A DNA stretch of 64,000 nucleotides from Lingula anatina (GCF_001039355.2 NW_019775258.1:410360-474359), one strand, 5' to 3'. Shown: positions 47,521 through 60,371, counted from the first letter of the stretch. Translations and numbers: made by a program. Notes: generated by a model not told the origin, from the letters alone.

Positions 47521-48325
47521 TAAGATATCATTCAAAAGAAAAGAACACCCCCAGAAAACCATATCAAAAGTTTGATGTTAGTATTAATTTTAAGCTAAGA
47601 ATTAAAGAAAATGATAGCCTCCGGACAGTGATATGTTACACAGTCAGAGAACACATTACAGCAAATCATGAAAAGTCATCATAAGATATCATTCAAAAGA
47701 AAAGAACACCCCCAGAAAACCATATCAAAAGTTTGATGTTAGTATTAATTTTAAGCTAAGAATTAAAGAAAATGATAGCCTCCGGACAGTGATATGTTAC
47801 ACAGTCAGAGAACACATTACAGCAAATCATGAAAAGTCATCATAAGATATCATTCAAAAGAAAAGAACACCCCCAGAAAACCATATCAAAAGTTTGATGT
47901 TAGTATTAATTTTAAGCTAAGAATTAAAGAAAATGATAGCCTCCGGACAGTGATATGTTACACAGTCAGAGAACACATTACAGCAAATCATGAAAAGTCA
48001 TCATAAGATATCATTCAAAAGAAAAGAACACCCCCAGAAAACCATATCAAAAGTTTGATGTTAGTATTAATTTTAAGCTAAGAATTAAAGAAAATGATAG
48101 CCTCCGGACAGTGATATGTTACACAGTCAGAGAACACATTACAGCAAATCATGAAAAGTCATCATAAGATATCATTCAAAAGAAAAGAACACCCCCAGAA
48201 AACCATATCAAAAGTTTGATGTTAGTATTAATTTTAAGCTAAGAATTAAAGAAAATGATAGCCTCCGGACAGTGATATGTTACACAGTCAGAGAACACAT
48301 TACAGCAAATCATGAAAAGTCATCA
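47521..48325. repeat. five tandem copies of a 161-bp unit
   Basis: The word taagatatcattcaaaag recurs at 47521, 47682, 47843, 48004 and 48165, exactly 161 bases apart, and the copies look identical by eye. The unit is the transposon's own subterminal DNA, present once in the related element (about 20230-20395). Confidence 0.93.
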
Positions 48326-48329
48326 ATAG

Positions 48330-49260
48330 CGAGTATTACCTCCAACAGCCGCTTGCAGCGCCCTCATCCTACATGGCATACCCTGTGACAAGTTTTTTTA
48401 GAGTTTGGATGGGAATATCATTCCACGCACTGATATTTGTCTGTCGCAGTTTATCACTATTTACCGGCCGATGACCATAGCTATTAATTCTGTGTGTTAC
48501 TTCTGCCCACAGATTTTCAATTGGGTTCATATCTGGGGAGTTTGCAGGCCCAGGGCAGTTGCTGAACCCATTGGTTTCGACGAAAAACAGTGATTCTGCG
48601 AGCTCGATGTGGGGTTGCGCAGTCGTCTTGGTACACTAAGTTGTTCCTGAAGTTGACTCTTACAAATCGAAGCATTGTTTGCTGTAGAATGTCTCTGTAG
48701 GAACCCTGGTTGAGGTTGCCTCCCAGACAAACCAACTGGTTCTGGACACCGACATGAAATGCTCCCCAAACAGAGACGTTACCACCCCCTGCTTGCACCC
48801 TAGGCAGTACACAATCATCGTACTGCATAACAGTGTTTTGGCTGCAAACGCACGTGGTCCCCATCCCATTGCAGACGTCGCTGTATATGACCTGCTGTTA
48901 ACAGTAGTTTCCCTACTGGTTTTCGTGTAAAATAACCGCCTTGCAGTAATCTCTTGTTCACGAGTGACCTTGAAACGGGCGTTTGAATGACATTCTGCCA
49001 CTCTTTTCTGAGGACACTGATTGTTTTTGTACGACCAGCACGGCGCACTCTAAGGAAAAGGCGATTCTGTCTTCTTGGTGTGATACGCGGACACCCTGGT
49101 CGAGGTATTGGAGTAGGTGCCTTTGTTGTAGCATTTCTTTGGAGGACTTAATTTACTAACGGTTCCTGATAAATGTTGCATTGCCTGGCAATGGCTGTCC
49201 GTTTCTGGCCATTTTCTCTGAGAGCAAGAATCCCATAGAAAGCTGCGTTGCTTAACTATC
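48330..49260 (-). pseudogene. Tc1-like transposase remnant (family 2)
   Basis: Minus-strand frames contain an N-terminal Glu-Asn-Gly-Gln-Lys-Arg-Thr-Ala-Ile-Ala segment (about 49215), a Leu-Arg-Lys-Glu-Trp-Gln-Asn-Val-Ile-Gln segment (about 49010) and Tyr-Gln-Asp-Asp-Cys-Ala-Thr-Pro-His (about 48620). The end is a Gly-Met-Pro-Cys-Arg-Met-Arg-Ala-Leu segment near 48380. About 85 bases around the first catalytic Asp are deleted compared with 19630-19730, and frames are shifted, so it is inactive. Confidence 0.8.
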
Positions 49261-49832
49261 GAACCATATCTTCTCTAAGGTACCTGTCAAGTTTCAGAGC
49301 GATCCCTTCGTAGCTTCTCTAAATACACTCACAAGATTGGCCAAACCCATGCGTTTTATACAAGGGCAGAAATTGTCGAAAAGACCACCCCTCACATTTC
49401 TGACCACAGAACATGCAACTGCATGCATTAATTGTTTTGAGAGTTGTGTGGTAATTAGGTACCACACCAGGCTACACATGGAGTGACACTTCAGTTTGGG
49501 ATTTAAAGTAGTTAGAGAGAAAATAAATATTTTGTAGAAAATTTACTCGCCAAAAAATAATATTCCATATTAAGTAGTAACCCTGTTATGATGTTATCGC
49601 GTGCTTCAGAACTTTGCGTGTTGCTGGGTCATATGATTTACAACCTGTATACTTTGCTCAGCTACTAAATAAACTCAAAACGAAAGTAATACCGGTATAT
49701 GCAGGCACATTCGATATAAAGGGTGTTCTGTTATTTCCTCTGCCATTGGATCATCTTTGACATTATGAAATGGTGTAATAAGTAAAGTAGTCTACCTGTA
49801 GCTCACTATTTCCTAAAGTGTATACCACTTAC

Positions 49833-49966
49833 CTAGGTGATACATAACTTCCATAACCCACGGTTTCATGTTTCCATCGAGAATAATATCAAAGGCAAAT
49901 AATTCATGCACGCTGTACCGGTTCCTAATAAACTGTTGGGTACTCCTTTGCAGTGTATCCTCCCCG
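49833..49966 (-). pseudogene. TTLL4-like pseudo-exon (ATP-grasp exon, displaced copy)
   Basis: Matches exon 10 of T1 (53791-53925) and its T2 equivalent (63422-63556), but is 134 instead of 135 nt. One base is lost right after the Met-Glu-Val codons, destroying the Glu-Val-Asn metal-binding motif. Splice sites are still present. Flanking intron sequence on both sides is also homologous to T2. Confidence 0.8.
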
Positions 49967-50126
49967 CTAAAATAAGATGATATGCACAGGTATATTATAC
50001 GATAGAAAGTTGTTAACAAAATTTTTTGTTGTAACAAGAAAAATCTATCACCTTTCACATGAAATCACCCCCATTGTACTCAAACGCATAAGAATATTTT
50101 GACAGACTTTCAAAGATGATCACCCA

Positions 50127-50135
50127 CCGCTGGAC

Positions 50136-50227
<92 letters not shown>

Positions 50228-50252
50228 GCACATGCCTTATATACCGCTGGAC

Positions 50253-50324
<72 letters not shown>

Positions 50325-50340
50325 ACATGCCTTATATATA
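50127..50340. repeat. duplicated (TA)n arrays with shared flanks
   Basis: Two TA runs (50140-50226 and 50257-50320) are each preceded by ccgctggacgtgca and followed by cgcacatgccttatat. A unit of about 116 bases has been duplicated in tandem. Confidence 0.9.
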
Positions 50341-50424
50341 TAAAATGATGCAAAGATATGCTTAATACTACCAAATCTATTAAAGGTCATTTCGGTCGGT
50401 GCCATTTTGCATACTTCGACTCAC

Positions 50425-50735
50425 ACGAAGCAGCCAAAATGTCGGGTGGCCTGTCCGACCTTCAGCCCACCAAATTCTTCGACGCCCTTGTCGACCCTTT
50501 TTTCGCTACAAAAAAACCTGGTATGTGCTGCTTTGGACAGAATGTCACTGAAATGTTCCGGGCGATAATCGCTGGCCGTCGCCAGCCTTTCGTATAATTG
50601 TAAAAAGGTGATATCTCCATGCCCAATATCAATGGCATACCAATCCAAAACGACGGCCCCCATTTTCTTTATGACTTTAATTGTCCTGTAATTTGAAAGT
50701 AATCCTAGAGATGAATTTGACGGCAAAGCGGACAT
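50425..50735 (-). CDS. putative first coding exon of an unidentified gene
   Basis: An open frame begins at ATG 50735 and runs 103 codons to a strong gtgagt donor (exon end 50425, phase 2). The base composition is more GC-rich than the surroundings. Just upstream on the minus strand, about 20 bases before the ATG, is a palindromic cgcatgcgc NRF-1-like site (50756-50766), typical of broadly expressed promoters. The product begins Met-Ser-Ala-Leu-Pro-Ser-Asn and has no signal peptide; I do not recognise the family. No continuing exon was identified to the left, where TA arrays and TTLL debris lie, so it may be a stranded 5' exon from a duplication or an element. Confidence 0.35.
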
Positions 50736-50766
50736 ATTTCCAAGTGGCGATAATACGCATGCGCAG

Positions 50767-51975
50767 AAAGCTCATTTTCCGGCAAATTCAATAACGATGT
50801 TTGCGACAACGGACTGCGTTGGGGGTGATTTTTTTTTTCGGAGAACGGACGAAAATCGGTGCGCGCGCAGGATGTCATCCATAGAAATAAAAAAGTGCGG
50901 CCTTAATTTGAATCAAAATATCATGACTTTCTTCCAGATTCGTTCCATCGGTTGTTTATAGACGCAACGTTTTGCGACGCTTGGCTGCCTGGCGGGAGAA
51001 GTGATAAAATAGTATATAGGGAATTGAGTTGTATTATTCGTCGTCACTTTTTTCATTTATTGCATATCGTGTCACCAGAGATTTTATTTTACATCATATA
51101 TGTAAAAAGACACTCAATGCCTTTTTTCTCAGACCAGAACCAGAACTAATTGATAAATAGTTTTTGCAGGTAGCCTATATATGTATGAGTTGCGGATAGG
51201 TACGATAAAAATTGATAAGTTTTACAGTCCATCCTCAAGAACTACAAATAATCGAAATTTTATCAATCAAACTACATGGTAGAAAATCAGCATTTTAGAT
51301 GCACATGTTTGTCTGTCAGCATCATCATAGTAGGTACAGTGATTGAAATGAGAGCGTTAAATCATACAACTACTAGGCTAAAGACAAAACCTGCATAATC
51401 ATGTCAGATTATGATTTTAGAGAAGGCATTTCAAGTTGTCTTCAAATAACCCAAATACCATACTGGAAACAAATCATGTAACAAGTCATACTACAACGAG
51501 TCGAACGTCTCCCATTTGAGAGCGTTTTCGTACGCGTGAATGAGTGTTTTAGTCAGCCAGAAGAATTAGAATGAAAAATGTATATAACCCTGATACTGGA
51601 ACTCACATTAACAACTGACCGACGTTGCGGTCTCAACCCAAGACCTTTTACTAAGTAACATACTTCCAATCCACGGCTAAATATTTATATGATTATGTGG
51701 ATGCCTTATGTGCCACCCCGTTGTAACGTGAAAGAGAGCTCCCCCATGGCAGAAAGTCCGTTTCTCATTCATTTGTACAGGTAAGCCTCGCCCTAGATTT
51801 TGACCCACTTAGCTCAGGCTAAATATAACCGTTATAACAAAATGGAGGGTAGACTTTCTATAACATGGACCCCTACTCCAGCAGCGAGTGAGTGAATTTG
51901 GCATTAAATTTAAGATAATATATACATGATAAAATAATTACAATAGCATGTCACTAAAATGTTTGGTTTAGCACG
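50767..51975. other. intergenic downstream of TTLL gene T1
   Basis: No gene. About 51750-51850 resembles sequence upstream of gene B (26270-26370), and about 51180-51300 faintly resembles 41570-41690. Both are remnants of the duplicated unit. Confidence 0.45.
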
Positions 51976-54332
51976 TTAAGGCTGAAGATGTTTTTCCTCC
52001 CGGCAGTGCGATTTCAGAATTTGTATCCCCTCCTCTTCGTTTTGATGATAACGTTGAATCCATTGGTCAAGGAGAATATTGTAATATCTAGAAAAAAGAA
52101 ATGAACTAATTAAGATTGTGATATCAATACCTTTCTAAAAGTGGAATTTTGACTTATTACATTAATTAGAAGAGTTGATTATCCTACACGTTAATCATAT
52201 CAAGCACCGCTTCCATAAACCAAATGCTATTACACATTATAGTATGTGCAAGCAAAGATGCAAAAACAAAAATACTGATGGAAATCCTATGTCATTACCT
52301 TGGCCGCTCAAAGAATCTGTGATATATCTTAGTCTCTGGTGTTGATTCCCATCCTTCCATATTCCATATTCCATCCTTTCGAATTGTCCTCTTCGGTTGT
52401 TTTCGTCCACCGTTTCAATCAACATTCGCATATCATCGGGTGTGAGTGTATCCAGTATTGTAGATAGTGTCGTCTGCAATTGTGATAATATTTATCAGTT
52501 AAAAGTATTGTGGGGTATTCCATTTAACTTGGTTCTGTGAGTCACGCCATCTAATATCAAAAAGTGAGGTAATTTTTGTAGACTTATGCAAATGTTACAC
52601 GTTGTGAGTGTCACCGGCGTGGTGATTGGTGTGTTATTTTTTATTTATTTATTTATTTATTTATTTTTTGCAAATTTGAAATGATCTACATGCATGTCAA
52701 AACAACCGAAACGTGGACCGTTAATATTTCTGAAAAGATCTGCTACGCCCTAGGAAATGATAGTCACATTATTCTAAAATGTTGTCTAAATTTTATAAAA
52801 TCCACTGACTTTGATGCCAGATTGTGTTTTCAATGTACACGACTACCTTCCGCTCTCGACACATAAACATAGGCCCTTAGATTACCCCACCTGATCTGTG
52901 ATGGTCGTGTACGTCTGATGTTTTTCCTTTTCTTCCTCGGTTAGCTGCTGTGTCCACAGTCTACGGTCCATGAGCAGGTTCTTGGGAACTGTCTCTGGGC
53001 TAAAAAGGAACAAGTGGGTGCGCAAAGCATTTATACGGTTGTCGGCGTAATGCTGTTCGTATATTTATATGTATGATCCAATTTCAGTGTTCATCGGAAG
53101 GTTCTTAAAACCGGGACATACCGAGTAAGTATAGGCTCAGCCTCTGTGCCACAATTCATTTCCGATGAAAAAAGTCAATTCAAAAGACATGTAGTTACTC
53201 GGTGCTCATTTCATTTAAGTGTAATTTGAGACGACATACCAGAAATGTCAATCAACTCAACATACCTTGTTCTCGGGAGTTCAACCCACTTCGATGCCAG
53301 GCTTGAGCGCATATTTGCTTATTTTGATAAATACATGTAGCTAATGGAAAAGGGGTTTTTAGCGGTTTAAGACTCTGTTACATTGGATTCAGATCTTTAA
53401 TGATAACTGAATTTTATCAAAAGCTCAAATATCCATTGGTTTATGTATTTTAGGACGTTCAGCACGGCTATTCAGTTTCATAATTTTGAAGATTTCTCTT
53501 CAGTCGCTGGAAAAAAATGAAATAGTTTACCTGTGTTTCAGATTTGGCAGCATGTCTACAGCTGGAATCTGAATACCAGCTAGGTTTAACATAGACGTCA
53601 GCAAGGGATCTATCAACTTAGTGAAGACATTTGTCGTGAACCTAAAAGAAGAAAAATACATTCAGACACAACCCTTATAATCACCTCCCGGAAAATATTT
53701 CTAGAACGTATACTTATGAGGAACGTATAATTTGGTTGAAAAGATGGAAAAGCATTGGAAATGTAACTCAGTATAGTGTATACCACTTACCTAGGTGATA
53801 CATTAACTTCCATAACCCACGGTTTCATGTTTCCATCGAGAAGAATATCAAAGGCAAATAATTCATGCACGCTGTACCGGTTCCTAATAAAGTGTTGGGT
53901 ACTCCTTTGCATTGTATCCTCCCCACTAAAATAAAATGACGTGTACGTACATGAATAAGATTACAACAACACGTTAACCTATATTGATAATGAAGAATAT
54001 CATGTATCAAAAACATACGTGATGTAAACAAAAAGCTTTCACAGCTAAAAGGAAAGTTAAAGTCATTATGTCCACCTATGTTAAGTAAAACATTTCTTAA
54101 ATGCAATGAAAAACATCTGGGTGTCAATACCTTAGAACGGTTTTGATGACAAGGTCTTTGATTCTGTCCCAAATGGGCTGGCGTTCCACCCCATAGTTCT
54201 CTTTTAAGTGGTCCCACAGCCATGTTAACGATCTGAAGAAGAATCTCAATTTTAATTCCCGGGGATCACGTCAACCTGCCCGCCCTTTGCTTCCGTGTAT
54301 CAGTGCGGAATGTGGATGCACATGGGCCCTTC

Positions 54333-54364
<32 letters not shown>

Positions 54365-54526
54365 GGCTTGGGTGATGGGGCGCTCTTAGAGTTTTTTTTT
54401 TTTTATGCAGCACTATTTCATTGATACTTTTAATGCTGTTATATTGAAGATCATTTGCAATAATTATATAATATAATTAACATCTAGAAAATGGGGTCCC
54501 TGAGGGTGCGCTGATATTTTTTTTAA

Positions 54527-54560
<34 letters not shown>

Positions 54561-57500
54561 TAAATGTTGGGAAGAGAAGGAATACTCAGTGGGTACCCAT
54601 CAACACCATCTAGCTTACCGGTGTCAAGGGTATGATGATCGAACTAAACAATAAAAAGATAAATCGGGTACAATCCCTACAATCCGATCAGAACTCCCTG
54701 GGATACACTGTACGCAGGGGGCATTGTGCCCATCCATATATCTGGATTTGTCCTTCAGGTGCACGCACCAGCGTCAGGTAGGCCGACGCGATCAAATAGC
54801 TTTTGTATGTCACATCATAATCAGGTACTATTCTTTAAACAGCTATTGGACATTTCGTTGGCGAAATTTATTCTACTCCTGTAACATGGTATTGGTTAAA
54901 AGTAGTCACTGATAAATTTGGTAATAATATAAAAAAATAAACTTTCGAAAAAAAACCGGAGGGAATATGCTTCCCCTCTATCTTTCATTCCCAGCAAGAG
55001 TGTTTGAACTAAATGCGCAACGTTTGGATAAAATATTAAAGGTACATTTGAGTTTTATTTATCAGAGAGACTTTTCTCAGAAGTACACACTTCTAAAGAA
55101 ATGCCTGCGTATTTACACAATATTCCATAATCTAACTTCCCTGGAAATGATTGCATCGCATGTGAGAATATTCCTGCTCTAAAGTAGAAACTTGCTTGCA
55201 CATATTATGAGCTTCAACCGTGCCCTTTAATTTAATCTAATTGTTGTTCTAAGCATATTTACCGTCGATTTCCTTCTGTCAATTGTTCATCCACGTAGTA
55301 TAGCGAGTTTTTATCGTTGATGTCTTTGTTTGTCAGATGTATTGCCCTGTTATTGATATCTTTCATAGTGTACCTGTACAAGAAATAGAATGATAAATAA
55401 TTAATTAAAAACTCAGTGTCCACCCATGGACAGGGTGGACGTGGGTTTTAACCCATCCTTAGACATGTCAACCATTTATCTGCATCTGCTGTCTCCCAGC
55501 TTGGCACTCAGCTAGGGTTAAGTACTTGGTCTGACAGTGAAAGATGGCACCAGTTTTGATGGGCATAACCCCAAACCAAATCCTAGTATATAAAAACAAT
55601 CTACATGTGCACGCATTCAAAGCAAATGTGAATTTGCAAATTCAATAAACAAACCCGCTTACCACGCTTTTTTTTTTATTTTGTGTTATTTTGAGGTGAG
55701 GGGACGTAGCTAATATGGAATAAAAGAAAGGGATAAAATTTATGCACTTACTTTTCAACTGATATCCTCACAAGACCCTCGGGGTTGACATATATCCGAA
55801 GAGGGTTAATACTGGTGACATGGACATATACCCTTAAATCAATCTTGGATCCGTTAACCAACAGTGGATTGGATATATACCTGTAGGAAATACCGATAAA
55901 ATTAAAGACACTTTAAAGTTACAAATATACTCTCGATGCCTATCCTTTCTATATATTTCATATTAATCATACATTATAATTTAGTCTTAATACATGCACA
56001 CAATCGCAGGTCATATAATGTACGTATAAATAATATTTACAAACAACGGCACGAGAGCAAAAGAACACACTTCATCCTAATATATCGAAAAACAAGAAGC
56101 TGCAAACATCAAATCACAAGCACTAAGAAGTACCGTGTATTCAGTTTCAAAAAATAAAAAAAAAATTAAAAAAATAAAAAACATCAACCACTGCATACAT
56201 TTTTATGTCCTGTTTAATTTAAAGTAGTTTGAAATAACCCTCTTACCTTTGAACAACGGTGTGTTCCTTTTTGGGAACCTTCTTCCAGTCTTGGACTACT
56301 TCAATCCCTCTTCCCCCAAACGCGCACGGCTGTATGAAGATATGAAATAATCGGTTTTACATGAAATCACCTTCTCCCAAGTAAAGTGTCTTCTTCGCTG
56401 CTAAAACATTTAATAAACCAATACTGGAGTATGTGGATAAACCACGGAACGCCCGCTTACAAACCAAATTTTTTTCTAGACGGACGCACTCATTGCCATC
56501 CTATCAAAGCATCAGCTATTTTTCGGTCAACTTACCCCGCCTACCACCATAATTTCGAACCAGATGAAACAATTTAGGAAGAAGATCTTTATAAGGCACT
56601 GTAGACACAAACTTGGGCTGTACATAATTTACGCTATAGCTTGTCCTAATTCATACTTGTGAGCTGATATTTGTTTTTGTTCACGATTCATATTTTAAAG
56701 TTGTTTTAACAAAAGTATATTACCTCTTTGATCGGATGACTTTGTGTTCGGATAGCGGTACGACAAGAATGTCTAGGAACTGATGTCCGTTCCCCATTGC
56801 TTTGTACGGTTGACATTCGTCCCTTATACTGCGACCCACCCTATCCTGGCTAATCATATGATACCCCGGACTTTCAATTTTAGGACTGACATTCCTGTCA
56901 CACCAGTATGTCCGCCTCTGGGGAGGGGGGGGGGTGTAAACGTGAATTCTACCCCGTCCGTGGACAACCAGTCCCTCATATAAACTAAACAGTTACATTT
57001 TTATTCCCCTTTGGTTTGTACTCTATCACTTTATTAAGGCGAAGTAAAATAAATAATTCATTTTAAATATTCTTATTAAATATAAGACAATATATATATT
57101 TCTTTATGTATACCAACCGGTTTCAAGAGCCAGGTCCGGTGTTTGTTGCTGCTATTCCATGCTCTCTTCAGAGCAACCTTGTCTTCTGGTAAAACAAACG
57201 TCTCTGGGAAGATCCCATAGTCTTCTTCGCCGTATTTTGCTTTGAACCTTTGAAGATTACGCCCTAGTTGATCTTTGCAACCCAAGGCCCAACTGTCTGG
57301 GATGTGGTTGAACTGAAGAAGAAAGTGATATATGACCATTCATTGTACATCCAATTCTACTCAATGCATATGGCCTTGAGGCGCGTGCTTTTGAATTGAC
57401 ATTCATCTTTGAAATATAGTCATCTCAGTATTGAAAGGGCATATCTTACTTAATTAACATTCAATAATAAAATAACGCTGCCGTAGGTAATGTCACAATC

Positions 57501-59247
57501 TGAGTCAACTTAAAGTTTGATGTTATGATATCCCTCTGTCACAGTTGTCTACACTCCGCATTTATAAATATAATCTACACATTTAAGTTGTAGGAAGAAA
57601 GCTGAACTTTGGAAGCTATTTAGTTATTTGCAAAAATATGGAATAGATTTTCCCCACCTTTTGGTGCGGTAGGACGGACAGATAGTCCCTCGCCATGTTG
57701 ATTTGATAGGGCAGACCGTAAAATACTGTGTATTCCCACACATCTTTATGTACATGTAAAACCAAAAGATTGAATTACAAGCAAATACCGCATATAAATA
57801 AAAACAAATATAAAAAATATAAGCAAATAAAATAACATACTTCTGTAGACGTAATAATGATAACAAATGAATTAATACGTGAGACAAACCAGTCGATTGG
57901 TTTATACATGAATGCCTAAGAAAACGAGAAATATATTGATCAATTATACAGACTGTTTTGGCATACAATGCACACAGTTTAAATACGTAACAGAGTTTTC
58001 TGTCCATGTAAAATATACCGTTGGATTACATGTACCGTTTGAATTTTTCTACATTTTATAGCACTATAATTACACATGTAGCGGACAGTGTTATAATTGT
58101 GCATGCATTTACAGCACTCTGAAACATCCTGTGGAAGCATGGTATATTGTTCATATTAACTGCACCGGTAAAAAAATGTAACTGCGTGTTATTTTGGAAT
58201 CGTACCTTGAGTTTGGGTAAACCCAGAAAAAGAAACGTAATAGGCAATAGGTGAAGATGGGCTAGCATAATACTTTAAACGGTCTCGTATTGTTTGGGGA
58301 AGTTCCTCCACTGAAACATGGCATAAGATAATTATGTTAATTTAGTGTGACGTGTGTACATGCAAGATACACTGTACCAGTACACATACGCACAATTATG
58401 TATATATATATAATTATGTACCTAGATCGATACTGTACTGAAATGCGGATCAAACTCACAACATTTTGGTGCACTAATATTCACAGATGTAAGTCATAAG
58501 AAAATCTGGCCCTCTTACAGACTACAATTCCCCTCACAAAAATATTATAACTACCGGTAATGTACCTATGAATTACGAAAAGCAAAGGATAGGGCAAAAT
58601 TGTTGGCTTATCTTACAAAAATACCCTTTACCTTTTTGATCGGGCCTAACAAAGTTAATTGTTGGCGGCACGTTTGAAAATAAACTTGGTGTTAAGGCGG
58701 GTAAAACGTTGTCCTTGACTTCAATTTCCTCTGCAATTCCTTCAGTAAAAAGTGACACTGGCTTGCCTGAAGAACAGTCGGATATCCGGGCCGATGGCCC
58801 CTGCTCTCCATCTATGTGTAACTTGACCGGGCATTCGTTTAATGGTGCGCTATGTGTAGTCGGACTCTCACCTTTTGAGTAAAATGTCCAAACATGATTC
58901 TGTTGTCATTGTACTATGTGTAGTAAAGCCTATTTTCATGATATTAAAAATAGATTTTGACAGATTACATTGACAGAGATAATATTTTTAATTTACTAAT
59001 TTTTTTTCGAAAAATCACAAACCGGAAAGATGGGAATATGGATAACCATATTCTCTATTTAATGTTGAATATCTGGACTGGGATTTGAAATATTCTCGTC
59101 AGCAATATCGATACAATGGTCATCAACTAACTTATTTTCCTATAACGTACCTGAAACATTTGCGCTGTTGGCTAAAAGTAGTATAACAGTAACACAAATG
59201 CAACAATCCATGATACTTCTGGTCATCTTCACCAAGGCTGACTCCAT
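51976..59247 (-). CDS. T1: TTLL4-like tubulin/protein glutamate ligase with signal sequence, C-terminal frameshift
   Basis: Fourteen minus-strand exons: 59247-59151, 58871-58632, 58310-58206, 57725-57658, 57312-57118, 56329-56247, 55880-55752, 55373-55263, 54232-54131, 53925-53791, 53641-53531, 52999-52891, 52473-52299 and 52087-51976. All are phase-compatible except at exon 13. The product (about 580 residues) is a tubulin-tyrosine-ligase-like ATP-grasp enzyme, which ligates glutamate to glutamate side chains. Visible features are Leu-Leu-Lys-Pro (about 235), Gly-Arg-Gly-Ile, Lys-Ile-Asp-Leu-Arg-Val-Tyr (about 277), His-Leu-Thr-Asn (about 320) and Met-Glu-Val-Asn-Val-Ser-Pro (about 418). The Leu-Thr-Pro-Asp-Asp and Arg-Arg-Gly-Gln-Phe-Glu-Arg tail is TTLL4-type. 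Residues about 14-28 form a hydrophobic signal-like segment, unusual for a cytoplasmic enzyme. Exon 13 is 23 nt longer than in T2 (gaatatggaatatgg expansion), so the last about 55 residues are out of frame. Confidence 0.8.
54332..54357. repeat. (GT)n microsatellite in T1 intron
   Basis: GT dinucleotide run. A (TTA)n run follows at about 54530-54560. Confidence 0.9.
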
Positions 59248-59421
59248 GTTTTCAGCCTAAAGTGTGCGAGTGGTTGAATAGTACCAGAAAAAAAATATAG
59301 TCGTTCAGATATACACGCATACTAATATAACGTTTACAGGGGCGTCAGGGACCAAACGTGTAATCAGCAAAAGATAACAAGGCAATTGTGGAAACAAAAC
59401 GTATCTGATAAATCTTTCACC

Positions 59422-59434
59422 TTTTTATATAAGT
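59422..59434 (-). promoter_or_regulatory. TATA box of TTLL gene T1
   Basis: The minus strand reads ttatataaaaagg about 175 bases before the ATG at 59247, the only strong TATA-like motif in this interval. Confidence 0.45.
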
Positions 59435-60059
59435 ATGTGCACTCGGCTGGACAACCGGTGTTGGGTTGAGGACAGATTGCTCACTTGAGTCAATTAACGA
59501 CGTTATCTGACCTATTACCCAGACCCCTAAGTAAATTGACGGCGGCTATTTCACTGGCTATCTTTTAATTGGTTTGGAAGACAGATAAACAGCGTTAATT
59601 ATTCTATTAACAGTCACTTTATAGCACCTGTAAATCATACTACTGCATATAAACGGCACACGGGAAATGCTATCGGTATCTGTAGACATCACCCAGTCTG
59701 ATAGCCTATAATAACAATTGCGGTACATGTTTCATGATTTACATGTACGAGTCGCACAGTTGTATAGAAAAAAAGGTGAAAGCGATTTTCGGCTGGTTTG
59801 CACGTGGACCCGGTTGCAGGAACTGTGTATAATATTATACCACAGATAAGATGACTACCTTTGCAGTCATCCTGTATACATTCTATGATATCAAATGATA
59901 TTGATCAATAGCATCTGGAAAAAGACGTCGCCAGATCCAATGCATTGTAATTGCATTCTATTGCTTGTCGATTGTATGTTAATGCTTATTTCTACAGCTC
60001 CTCTTTTACATCCAATACTCTTTATTAGGGCCAGAGGCAAGTATACAGTACGTACCTCC

Positions 60060-60091
<32 letters not shown>

Positions 60092-60371
60092 TCGAGTTCG
60101 AATATTGGGGGGATTTGTGTCAACTTTTGTCAGTGCTCTTTATTTCTTTACTGCACACATTTTAGTCTTCCTCTCAATAGTAAAACCATCTAGATCATTA
60201 AAATAGTCCACGTCAAATGACCTAATTAAGTTTTCTAATGCTAACTTCATTATACATGTATCTTGTCAATCTACTTCCTTCAAGGTGTATTAAACGGCTT
60301 TGTATGCCCTTGCGTCCTTCTCGAATCACCTTGGCTCAGTTAAAATTTATATATTTAGCTGTCTAATTATT
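59435..60371. other. spacer between T1 and T2
   Basis: No gene recognised. A (TC)n run with a short (TG)n tail lies at about 60058-60090. Confidence 0.5.

Larger units (their letters stand above)
47361..49586 (-). mobile_element. Tc1-like transposon, family 2, with internal tandem repeats
   Basis: Ends are acagggttactacttaat and its reverse complement at 49569-49586. The empty site is visible by comparison with 63150-63200, where the flanking TTLL-intron sequences are contiguous. It holds a minus-strand transposase remnant and a five-copy 161-bp array, which explains its 2.2-kb length against the usual 1.6 kb or less. Confidence 0.85.

Noticed and set aside
47521-48325. regularly spaced repeats that could suggest a CRISPR array
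   Set aside because: Units are 161 bp, directly adjacent, without unique spacers, inside a eukaryotic transposon.
50055-50405. long Ile-Tyr frames over TA arrays
   Set aside because: Translation of dinucleotide repeats; the same applies at 5174-5536, 15672-15908 and 25149-25364.
57624-58007. 127-codon minus-strand frame
   Set aside because: It overlaps T1 exon 4 in another frame and is mostly intron with aromatic-rich low-complexity sequence.
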